64,000 nt of DNA from Echinococcus granulosus (Eukaryota > Platyhelminthes > Cestoda > Cyclophyllidea > Taeniidae). Both the position numbers and the translations under genes were made by a program. Where the stretch lies: positions 126,616 to 190,615 of the forward strand of contig NW_020170444.1 in the NCBI RefSeq assembly GCF_000524195.1, read 5' to 3'. Below are positions 38,007 to 49,800 of the stretch, in pieces; position 1 is the first letter of the stretch, and each line of letters opens with the position of its first letter. The notes under the pieces were generated by a model. It made no database searches. It saw nothing but the letters and a program-made list of their open reading frames with translations, and had not been told where the DNA came from.

Positions 38007-38616
38007 GAACACTGATTCAATCAAAAAAGCGCAGTAATATCATACCAGGTTTAATAAAAAGAAAACAGTAAATTCTAAGTCTCTCAGCCGTATGCGAAAG
38101 TGTGTAGAAAGTTGTACTCAAAACCGTATAGTGTCAATTAATGCCAATAGGGTACCAGAGTATTAACAGTCAAAAAGTCTTTTTGCACTTAGCGCCAAAA
38201 ATCAACAAATTACTTTTATATGGCTCTTAAAAGTGCTTATCTGCAGCAGACTTCCCTACAAGCGTATGCTTACTTTTAATGGCCCTATAATTTGCCTACT
38301 TCAACCTAGGAAATATACATTAAAAAGCATTTATTTCGTGTATCAAAAGGTAAATCTGGTAAAATATGTAGAGGAACAGCATCAACAGTTCAGTCGATCA
38401 GGCAACCCTTCACTTGATGCTAGATCAATTGTTGGGCCCTCTAAGCCTTTAAGCTCCATTAAAAATTGTTAAAATTTGATGAAATCAATAAAAAAATTTG
38501 CTTCGCATGTTAGCAACGAGCATTTGACCTTTTACTTTGTTTAGATTGGCCATGGGATAACGTTTCGGCATTTTTTCCTCCTTCACGTTTCTGTTGTGCT
38601 TTGGTTGTCGGTCGAT

Positions 38617-39254
38617 ATGGATCGAAGGATATGCGAGATCTTTAGAAGGTGAACTTTCTTCATTTAATGATTTTCTAGGGTTGATAAGGATTGTAGTGGT
38701 TATATTAATGCAGAGGAATTGCAAGCTGCTCTTACGAATGGTAGATAAAGTTGTTATTCTTATTATTTAGGCCTGGGTACTCCATTCGACATTACCTGCA
38801 TCTCCTTGATGATATCTCTTTTTGACAGTGATAACAATGGCACCATATCTTTAAACGAATTCGGTCAACTTTTTAACTACATAACTTCATGGCAGAACCT
38901 ATTCACTCAGCATGATCGTGATCGTTCTGGATCGATTGATCTCAACGAATTTTCTTCTGCTCTACAACATTTTGGATATCGTCTTAGTCCATGCTTTGTG
39001 CAGTGGTTGATGACGCGTTTTGACAGACAGCGCCTGAATAAGCTCGGATTCGACAAATACATATACATTCTTGTATGTCTGCAGGTACGTCTTTATCTAT
39101 ATTTGATGTTAACCATTTTTCATCCTTATGCACTTGCTTTTATCTTTTTCAGATCCTTACGAAAAGCTTTAGTGCATTGGATGTCCAAAGACGCGGTGTT
39201 GTAAACATGAGCTTTGAACAATTTCTGGGAGCCGCCTTTAATATGTGCGTCTAG
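38617..39254 (+). CDS. Penta-EF-hand protein, PDCD6/ALG-2-like
   Basis: Calcium sensor related to ALG-2 (PDCD6), which in other animals bridges ESCRT/ALIX and Sec31 at endosomes and ER exit sites. Exons: 38617-38648, 38679-38740, 38771-39084, 39153-39254, about 169 residues. The first two introns are only 30 bases each and the third is 68. EF-hand 1 reads DKDCSGYINAEE, hand 2 DSDNNGTISLNE and hand 3 DRDRSGSIDLNE, all with good calcium ligands. Hand 4 (DRQRLNKLGFDK) and hand 5 (DVQRRGVVNMSF) are degenerate. The stretch FGYRLS after hand 3 is typical of the family. The start is uncertain: the ATG at 38617 gives MDRRICEIFRR directly before hand 1, without the usual Gly/Pro-rich tail, and the frame is open further upstream. 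Confidence 0.87.
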
Positions 39255-42200
39255 CTGTGAACATATCTTTTCTGATGTCACTTCCTTTCCTTTATTCCTT
39301 CCTCATATTTTGGTACTGTAATCATGCTGATCACACATCCTTAGATCTTATCAAGTTAACAGTGCTCAATTTAGCTTTGATGAAATTTTGGAAATATATA
39401 CATTACCTTTTCCTGGAGGACCCTGGATTGTTTGCATTTTCTTTGCAGAAGCACCCCCGGCCACTGAAGATACTTCTGTGGACGCGTGTAATCTACTAGA
39501 CGAATTACGTAAATAATAAAGTTCACTTCCTCGATTGCCAATCAAATCCTTAACCGTTATGCCTTGAGGCATGGGTTGGCACATCCAGCACATAGATAAA
39601 GGGCCTTCATTGATTCGATTGGTTGTCTTAGATCACTTAAGTAGTCACTGAAATCGGGTCGCTTGGACATCTAGTATCGCCGACTCTTGAAGTAAAGTAG
39701 TTAATGAACGTTTTGAGTAGACCTAAGGGCGGCAGTGGAGTTGCGTGTCTCGTTGATGTCGGATGCGGTTTCCTCGTACCCAGTTAGTAGGCCCTAACTC
39801 TTGGCAAGAGGGTGGCAAAAAATAAGCAACCCCTACGAATGACCTTAGCACTGGCATTAGCCTTTGCATGCAGTTGCTAATAGCTGGTTGACATCTGTGG
39901 TGAGCCATTGCACCATCAAAACCCCCAAGATACGTCGCCTCATTTGCAAAGTGGAAACATTGATTTCGGCGAAACAGCCCACTCATGTGGTGGGCTGATG
40001 AATTTTGTTTGAAGATATCCGTGGTACCGGAATTTAGTGATAAAGCTTCAAAGGGATATGGGTTTTTATGAGTACTCTAGAATAGCAGACATATTTAGTC
40101 GCCAATCGCGTATTTCGTCCCTTTGAAAACAGTGAAGTTAAAAAGAGGAGTGGCCATCAGTGGTGTTGGAGTGTGTCCCATGACTACTGCGGCTTGACGA
40201 CCTGGCTTTCCTCACGGTTTAGCATAAAATTTATTACTTTAAATAGAAGAGTACTGCTACACTTGTTTAGTCGTTTTGAGCATGGAGAAGCGCTGTTCCG
40301 TAATTGCGCCATAACCACCAAGTCATTTGGACCCGCTTTACCCGCAAACTGCAGGGGCTAACGAGCCTCATATTAAACGCTCAAACAACTATCAAAATTG
40401 CGGCTCCATATACTACCACCATTCCCCGTCAGATTATTGCAAAATTTTACAGGGAACTTCCTCCCAAAATATATCGTAGGCCCACTGGGACTTTTCTCCT
40501 CATATGTACTTTCACTATCTTGATTGAAAAGAATCACGAGTAGTAATCACTTTGAGGCTGATGTATTTTTCCAAAAGTTTCGAATCTCTTCAGACTAATC
40601 CCGAATCTGCTAAATATATTGTTATTACAATGGCCAGCCATGCCACCTCTGAAGATTTCTAAATGTGGGAGACTATAGGCAACCGCCTAATCGTACTATC
40701 AAAGTGCTGAAAGGCTAGGAGCACAGATGACATGACCACAACTCCAACTACTGCAGCATTCCTCTGGACACCTTTTGACTTGAAAATGAAATCATCTGCA
40801 GAAAAAAATTAGGCAAAATTACTTAAAAGCAGTAAGTATATACGGCGCATTTCAAGGGAGTTTCTCAACAACAAATGTATCACACTTGGAAAAATTGTGC
40901 CCAAGACTGGACACGCGACTGCAGGGGTAGCAGGATTTAGGTGCCACAGCAGTGGCGGCTTTCAGTAGTTTTTTTTTGTGAAATTACATCGCATACTGAC
41001 GTGCTACAATTTCGGACTTGTCCCACAAATATCAGCGATCCACGCTTTGCGAGCCAGTTATAAAGAACCCGTAAATTGCAGTTTGTTAGTGGCAAATTAA
41101 TTGCAAATTAAAGATATCCGACACGCTCAGCGTTCGATTGGAGAGGTAAGGAAGAATAGCCTGATTTGCAGGTTGACAGTGCAATTTTTATACCCATAAC
41201 AAGCATTGTGTCTAAAACTAAACAAACACGGGATATGAAAAATACCACAGCATGGATGCTGGGTGTCACATCAATATCCTCATTTGGAAATGGCGTCAGC
41301 AACAAACTGAAGTACCAGCGATGGCAGTGCCACCAAACTGTATGAGCGAACAGCGAATCCAATGTTTCTGCTTATACTCCAACAGAGAATACTACTTAAA
41401 TGCGATAGTCTTAGAGCCCTTTCATTTGTAAAAAACTGACACAGTATTCAACTGATGTCACATTTGCTACTAATTCTACAATGAGAGATCCAAGACTCAA
41501 TGCCTCCGTAGGTGCTACACGAGGGACAGCACAGTTGAATACGTTTGAAGATTTCCACCCCTTACTTGAACAATAACTGCTTTCCCAGGAAACTGCTTAA
41601 GGGATGCCTTGAGTCCAAATGAATGGACTCATTACAATGGGGAAAAAAGCACCTACTACGGGCGGCTGCATTAGCGGGAACGCAAAAGAAGAGTGAATTC
41701 TGGAACATAGGGATCAATGGGACGAGAACTGCGTAGAAAAATTTTAAGCGAAAGGTGGCCTGAATAGGCAATGAGGAATAGACAAAGTCTATAGACTACA
41801 AATTACTTAATTTATCAAGAATTCGTAAATGACTGAATTAGGAAACATTGAAAGAGAAGGAATCTCCGAGGCGAATCAACCCATCATTTGGGAACACGTT
41901 ACCTGGAGACGCTGTAGACCATCGTTCAGCAATAAACAACATTTAAGAAGAAATGTTCCCAACATAGTGCCAAAAAGAGAAAAGGAAGGAGACGAACACC
42001 AATCACTGGGTTCACAGGTCAACTCTGCACCGGTTGCACCGAGAAGGATGGCCGGAGAGCCGCCCGCACCAGGGGACCGGATTAACGACGATGGAGTGAA
42101 GCCCTGCCCGGAACACTCACTACCGCCTGCTTATCTTCGCCACGCCCCAAAAGAGACTATTAGCACCTATACGTCCCGCACTTTCAGAAATAACCTGAAC

Positions 42201-42622
42201 AACACCACGTCTGCCCCGCAGTGCACAACGCCGCACGCTGATCTGGGCGGCTTTCGCGAACAAGGCCGATAACAACCCGCATGATCGAGACCTCACAACC
42301 CACCTAACCGACCCGCGCATTAAACAAACTACAAGCCATCTGCTGATTGCCACCCTGCCTACCCTAGCCCTAATGTTCATTTCGCACCTATCATCGGCTA
42401 ACCACGCCTTACCAAAACCCACAGTAAAACAGAATTCGTAGAATGCATCAGCAACAAAACCCCAACATCCTAGACCCCAGGATAGACGTGCTCTCTCAGC
42501 ATGTACGCAAGAAAAGCAACCTCCAAGCCCAATTACTAACTTCGAAGACTAATTCACGGAATCATTGAAATGCTCTGTTACAACACACACGTATAAAAAA
42601 ATGTCAAAAAACCCCACAAAAT
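39255..42622. other. Region between the EF-hand and TRA2 genes
   Basis: No gene that I can support. The minus-strand frames at 39366-39593 and 39723-39986 and the plus-strand frame 41829-42272 are open by chance or decay; none has domain motifs or matching splice signals. The last 600 bases are relatively GC-rich and flank the 3' end of the minus-strand TRA2 gene. Confidence 0.35.
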
Positions 42623-43898
42623 CTACTCAGCATCGGACCAGGCCTCATCAACCACCTTTGCGCCAGCAGTAGCGCCTCCACCTACGCTGTTCCCCGTTCC
42701 AGACTTGCGTGAGCGCTCGGGAGAGCCATCAGACACCTTTCGACCTCCATTGTAGACTGGAGGTGGCGACCTTGAGCGACTACTGGAGACGGTGCGCCGT
42801 CTAACACCAGAACGTTGCGAGTGGCGAGAAGGGCGAATCGGTGAGCGATCACGAACAGGGCGTCCCATCGATGGAGACATATCGTTGCCGCAGTAACGTG
42901 GAGGCATTCGACCATAGGAAGGGCCTATGTCGTCATCAGGATAGCGACTGTAGCGTGGTGGACGATCGTATGGTCTTCCACGCCTCCTATCATCGTCATA
43001 TCTTCTTCCCATGTAAATACCGGGCGTGGGACGATGTGGAGCTGTGGTTAGACTGTAGTCAACACGAGCAACTTTACCGTCAATATCAAGCCCGCCTTCA
43101 CAACTAGTTTTTGCTCGCCGGGCATCCTCTGTTGAATCGTAGTACACAAATGCAAAACCTCGTGACCGGCCTGAAAAGAAAAGCAAGATAAAAGCATTCT
43201 CATGATCCTCGAAACTGGCTACGCAAAAGATGAGCATAGGACGGATGAAGAAGGGAATCACAATTGCGGCTTTCAAAGCTTCAGACTTGCAACGCAATGC
43301 TTGAACAATTTGACGAAAGCGTCCCCCAACATATTTTGAGTTTTTTTGAAAAGCTCAGTTGTGTTGATTTGCTGTTTTGGCACGAGGTTGAAAATAAGGA
43401 GATGGAATCAGTACCTGACATATTGTCATAGACCATATGGATATCCCGAACACGACCGTAAATTGAGAAAACGTTGTAAAGATCTCGTTCAGTGGTGTGA
43501 ATTGAGAGGCCGAATACACCGAGAACTTTGCAAGGTCGAGCTTGTTCAGTTCGACGCGGGGGCGGACCGCTGTAGTAGTCGCTACCGCCACCGCCACGTC
43601 TGCTGAAGTAGTCTCTTCGTGGCGCTGAGAGTCTTCTATCCTGCATTTCATCGTAATCACGATAACGCGGACGCAATTCAGGTCTGTAGAAAGAACGATG
43701 ATGTCTTTCTTCAGCACTTCAAAGAGAAATATCGAAAACACGAAATTAGAACACCAAAGCGACAGTGCACTAGAGGGTGGGACCAAGGCGACAGGCTTAC
43801 ACGTAGTCGTTCTGCCGTCCACGCATTGGTGGTGAATCATAGGTGTCGTACCTTGAACGCCGTAGTCGTGATCCATAATCTTGACTGTCATATGACAT
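42623..43898 (-). CDS. TRA2: Transformer-2 splicing regulator, three exons
   Basis: SR-like nuclear RNA-binding protein that activates splicing through purine-rich exonic enhancers. Exons 43898-43801, 43683-43415 and 43170-42623 join in phase 2 and phase 1, total 304 residues. A single RRM spans about residues 84-160, with RNP2 (VLGVFGLS), [11 protein letters not shown], and RNP1 (RGFAFVYY) across the second intron. The signature TRA2 linker after the RRM is present as [12 protein letters not shown]. The C-terminal part is rich in Arg, Tyr, Ser and Pro, with an RS cluster ([10 protein letters not shown]). The N-terminal region is RY/RD-rich with very few RS dipeptides, so the first RS domain is reduced compared with insect or vertebrate TRA2. 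The start ATG is followed by [10 protein letters not shown]. Stop TAG. Confidence 0.93.
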
Positions 43899-46800
43899 TG
43901 TAACTGAAACTGGATTTGAAATGATGTTGCGCAAGAATTAGACACACAAAGACGCTTCATTTTTTGCTTTGATTCCTTTCATTTCTTGCGTTTTGAGACA
44001 CCAGAAATACCGAAAGTTTATTCAGACCTCGTTTTGATCTACCACTTCTAGTATCCATAATTAGGCGAGGGAGCCGATTTTCCTTCAAAACACTTAGTGA
44101 TACATGATACGTGCCGCTAAACGGGTAAAAACGAGCCAGACGACTTTAGAGGTCAAATTGAAATCTTGAAAGATAGAATTACACACAAGAACGCTTGTTC
44201 AATACATTTTCATGCGAAATTGCTGCTGAAAGAGATTCACATGGAGCTTAAAAGCCATCAACCTGTCAAAAATAACACCAAAATAAAGAAATGATGAGAA
44301 TGCAGGACTTGTCAAAAAGAATACGCAATGCAAGGTACCTTTGCAGAACTCTCACAAAGAAACCCAAACGGACAAACATACCAAAGACCGTGATTTTAGA
44401 AAATGGGGAGTTGCAGTATGACTTAAGATGAACGGATCTATTAAAACAACTTATGCAAATAATGTTTATTTTGGATGTTTTTATTACTATCATTGCTAAT
44501 GACATCACGCATAACTTCATGTTAAATTTCAAAATAATTACTATCCCCAGCCTACTTTTAAAGACTATTGGTAACTTAACAAGTGGTTTGGGTAAATTTT
44601 GATGTTATAATCATTTGAATGTTGACTATGCATTTTGCTCAGTGTCAGCACTGTCGTCAGTCTAAAAAGTTATATCTAAAATCATTCTAACAGTTTTCTG
44701 GCTTGTGGACCTGACCAGTTGCATGCTTATGATTTGTAAATTGACCTGTTATTAATACGTAAACTCTCAATATTAAATGTGTAAATTACTTCAGAGACCT
44801 TACAGCCGATATCTAGAACACACAAGTTTACAATTTTTTTTAGAGTGAGTTTAGGTGGTGGTATTGTTAGTGGATAACTACAATTGGTTTTGTACAGTTT
44901 AGGGTGACTTTTACAAACAAACTATTAGTAGTATTTGGAATTGCTTGCATTATATCTAACTCAACTTGTTCATGTTAAAGTGTGCTGCTTTTGTCCATGG
45001 CGCAGACAAATACTAGTAAATAAGGTATGAAACCAATGGTAAATTTATAAGTAAGTTAAAGTAAGTCAAATGCAAAGACGATTATTAACGTTCTAATGCA
45101 AATTGTTTTGCTGCCCTGTTTTAAACTTGGGGCACTTTGCGCAGAATTGATGTTTTGCATGTTATGCTACAGTACTTAATCAACAGAATAATAAAGTAAT
45201 CACTCGGGGATTTCATAAAGTCTTAATAAATCAACTTAACCGCCTAGTTTTCCTTTAGCTCTCGGAAAATCCGAGAGCTTTAAAGGACTTCGTTATGGGC
45301 AGAAAAATCCTGGAATTTATAACAGCTCTAAAAAGTATCACACAGAAGCAACTGAACGTTAGGCTGCTGTCGAAGATTTTGTGGAAATGTATTCATTACA
45401 AAGCACGGTATTCTAGCTTAAGAAGTTTATGCACGGAGAAGTTGATTTGCTGAAAACGCATTTTACTAGGAATAGGGTTTAACCAGCGATAGAGGTGGCA
45501 TTGCAGACCTTGTAGGATATTTGCATGTCTCGAGGGTCAAGCCGTAGTGAGAACGTACTACCTTTTGCCAAATCTGTCAGGAGATCGAATGCCAGAGTTG
45601 TTTCCACCAAGGATGCATGTTACATGACTAATGCATAACCTCTGTATAAAATCATAAAACAGTATTTCCATTTGAAATTTTCCTTCCACCATCGACTTCA
45701 TTCTTTTCGATCGAGAAGACTGGTTAAAAGAGGACTTCGTGCATTAATCCGTTGTGAGATTTTACAAATGACCAATGTTTATGGGGTAATCAAAGTGTTT
45801 CCCCACTTTAAAGATTGATGGCTCCCTCCCAGTCATGAGACATGTCCAATCCACCCACCGGCAGACTAAAAGTTGTGTGCAGACGTGCATGTTTTGCAAT
45901 CATTTTTAATGTTGATTAAACATTTTGACCCTTTTTGCCATTCAAATATCACTTACCTTTTCACCTGTATGTTGTCATTAAATATAATGATTTTTTAAGT
46001 AAAAAGTAACTATATCAGTTGGGCGATTGGCACATTTTATCATCAGTGTTCCCAAGAAGTGCAAAAATGCGGAATGAAATTTTGTCAGTAAAAGGGTTTA
46101 AATTGTAACAACAAAACACGTTGCATACAGTAAAGAGTGGAACACAAGGGCAAGGCAATTTGTAAGACGCTGTTGCCTTTTTATTCTGATTGTTAAACAT
46201 TTAAAGGCCAAGTCCCTTAAGTTAGGCGACTTCTACCAACGTCTCAACAACGATGCTCGAAAATTGGCTTGCGAATATTTAAGAAATCAATTACCTTTTG
46301 GATTTGCTTTATGCAGGGTTCGCTCGTCAAGCCTCAAATTTGTGAATACAATCTTGTATTTCATCAATAATAAGGGTTAGATGAATGTTAGAACAATACA
46401 AAGTGAGTGGTGTTGTATAACTCTGTAAAAAATTTTACGATCGTATTTAATCATGAGTTATCATGGAGACTACCCTCTCGTCGTCATAGTCAGATACTCT
46501 CTGAAAAAATAGTTTTAGGTAGAATTGGATCAATTTTAGCAATACAATTGTCTATTTCGTAATTTTAAGAGCAAAATAAGCAAAATTATCCAAAAATAAC
46601 CATACACCGGTATTCCTTGTTTGAAGGCAGGACTACCGAGATCCCGTGGGTAGGAATCACGAAATCAGACTTAGAGAATTTTCAATTTCCAATCTTATTA
46701 ACGCTTTTATAGATAGAACATGGCACCTGCTTGAGCATTAGTTGTCTGTAGGAATAAATTTTCTGGTGGTCACCATTCCCAATTATTTACAGCATTGTGA

Positions 46801-49800
46801 TTACATGCATTGTTTAAATGATTATATGTATATGAATATACATGATTTCATATATTTGTTTATAGCATCCTGAATCATATGCAAAGTGCGCCTACATGTC
46901 ATGTCTATCGGTGAGGCCAGCCTTCCATGTGCAGGACTTAAGCAATGTTCTTAAGTTTCTGCAAAATCAAATTTGGAAAGGAAGCTTTTGAAACGTCAGA
47001 GGGGTAGTGTTTTTCTGGACTTGCTTGCTTCCACACCAAAAGTTAAATTAGAGGAGGGGTTTGCAAAATCTGCTGAAATTTTACTAGGGGAGATTCGATG
47101 TAATGTTTTGGTGCTCAATTTTCTCCCTTCAGATATTGCCACGTCTTGAAATGTTATTTCGACAAAGGTATCTTTACAGTTTTACTTTTTTTATATTATG
47201 ATTCAAATTTAAAACCACTGCTTCATTGAATAACATTGTAAGTTTGGAAAAGCAAACTACAGACTCATATGGCAATGATTTATCCTTAGGTTAAAATTGA
47301 TAAAAGTTTGGGATGTGGTAATCTAGAGTTTACTTAACAGGATATTTAACCACCCAGGCGTGGCTAAAAGACCGTACTGACACGCAGGAGTACGACCCTA
47401 GACCTTCCGTAATTATGTTAGTAAACCTTTCCTTATAGCAGTATACCTTCTTGAGTCATCAGAAAGGACTCAGAGCTGTAAGGGGAGATATATTTTGCCA
47501 TGAAATTTACAGAGATAATCTTTAAAATAGGAAATTATCAGATTAAGGCTATTAGGTTAAAGCTATAAATGAATGAAGAATAGCTTGAAACTTCAAGAGA
47601 GGAAGCCAAATTAGAAATCTGGCAATGAATTTCAGGGATTTCTAAGTATTTATTTTTATGGCATTTCAGGCACAATATGGTGTTAAGGGTACAATATAGA
47701 ACTTCAAGGTTGTTATAGGCATGCAAAAGCATTAAGCTGGCACATGAAATAGTTGTAGAAATGCGATTCCACCACTTTGTAGTTTGATTCCTTATCAACG
47801 AATAGTCAGAGGCAGTCATTGGGACAAAATAATAGCAAAAAAGCAAACTACATTAGTAAAAAAACGAATTAAGAGGAAATGGGAAAACAACATTTTCTCC
47901 ATGATTCTCTCTCGTGGGAATAGCCTGATGCCCAACCGGGTGGCGACGCACGCATTACCTCCCTCGTTCGGGGTTTCGCACAAACAGGGTGCATCTAAAT
48001 GTAAATGTACCAAGGGCAGGGTTGCTTCCTGAAGCGTGGGTGTATTCATCCATCAGCACAGCAAAAAGTCACGTTTTTAAGTACCAAATCTGTTGAGTTA
48101 TAGGTGATAAAAGCAATTCGTCAACTGAGTCCATTTAGGCATCTGAAGTACCTGATACATTTGGGCTGAGAAAATACTAGAGAGACACAACTTAGGCGGC
48201 AAAATTAATAAAATTTGTACCAAGCATTTCTTATTAAGCGCATATTATTTACGAGACTATTGCATATTTTACTAGTCATTTTAGAGGAGAAGATTTCAGG
48301 CAACCTTCTATGGCAAGACAACATCAGGTAAAACAGGAGAATCTGTACAAAGCAAAGGCATTAGCTAAATTCTTTGCCTTTTACGAAAGATCAACATCTT
48401 AGTAGGATTAAGATCATTGAGCCAAAATTGTTATTATTCTTTATGGGCAGCGCTAAACGCTTATGTGAAAAGCTTTGTCCTAAGAGGGCCTAGTGGGTTG
48501 CAAGTAATACCACAAAACACAGACAAAGTGAGAGGATGCAAAAGGGGCGGCCCTGGTTTATGAACACTTTACGTGCTCACTCATCATCCACTTAAATATT
48601 CATCACTCTTTTGGAATAAACAACATCTCTTTTTACGTCTCATACAGTTTCTTAGTCGCTTAAAAATGCCATAGTCGGAGAGGGCAACGGGACTTGTGGC
48701 ACAAATTAGGTAGTCAAGAGGAAATTGATACTTAGCTAAGTGGATTACTCGCCCTGATTTATAATTAACAAGCTTTAGAAGCGGAATTCATTTCTCGATT
48801 TTCATTACAATACTTCTTTTGGCCACTTTAATTATGAACTGGTGAATTTGAGCGACACTGTGTACTGCTAATGACAACCTATTCTCTGACAACACCTCAT
48901 ACCACTTGAGTTGCCGCATTGTCTTTGACATTGGCTTAAAAACACCGGATTAAACATTTCTATCCTAGCAAACGACATCCTCAATTTTTTAAACCTCCTG
49001 TAAGAAATAATACCTGGGAAGAAACACCAAGGATGCCTGCTATACGTTTTTACAGACCACCAAAGCTAAATGCTTGAAAATTTGCCATAATGGGAATTTT
49101 TATTAATTGCATCACTTTGGGTCTAAGAAATTTAATATTAAGTATATTTATGGCGGACAGCTCTATATTTCGACCTCTTCTCAGGTTTTCCACAGCTTTT
49201 TTATAAGTCGCTTTAAATAAATAGTATTTACTTAGTAAATCAAGGAGATCTTTTAGCAGATCTTACTTTTCACTGCAGCTCTGGATGGTTGGGGTGGGTT
49301 TCAAAAGGCAGAGAACGCATTTAGCTCATGAAAACAAGGTGTACGGTGAAAAAATGGAGGCATGAGGAAAGTAAATTTTTGGTCATTTTTGAGTTCTTAA
49401 GTACATTCTTGGGTCACTATGGTTATGGTAACCTTATCCACATAATAAGTGTAGAACCAGGCTCGTAGGTCGCCTCTTTCCTGTTCCGCGTGCTCTTAAA
49501 ACAACCAGGTTGGTCTGATTTCGACACACTTATTGAGGGAAGTGAATAGGGAAGACTAGTGCAGAGTTTACGGAGGTGAGGATCCGTAACCGCTCTTAGG
49601 CTTGCAGGACGTCAACTCCGTCACGAGATTCTCTTTGTATCCCCGCCTTCTCTCTGAAAGGAATCTTAAAACGATACAAGTATTACATAAGTATGCATAA
49701 CCATGGAGACAAATTTGGACAGATGTCACATAGGAAGATGCGTCAAACCTTAATATTGTTGTAAGCCCTTAATTTATCTAGCAACCTTCAGCCCAGAATG

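Noticed and set aside
41829..42422. A 147-codon plus-strand frame and a 100-codon minus-strand frame next to TRA2
   Set aside because: No domain, no splice context, and composition explained by the locally higher GC content.
43355..43960. A 201-codon minus-strand frame overlapping the TRA2 exons
   Set aside because: It runs out of frame through TRA2 exons 1-2 and the introns; the RRM motifs are in the other frame with proper splice sites.
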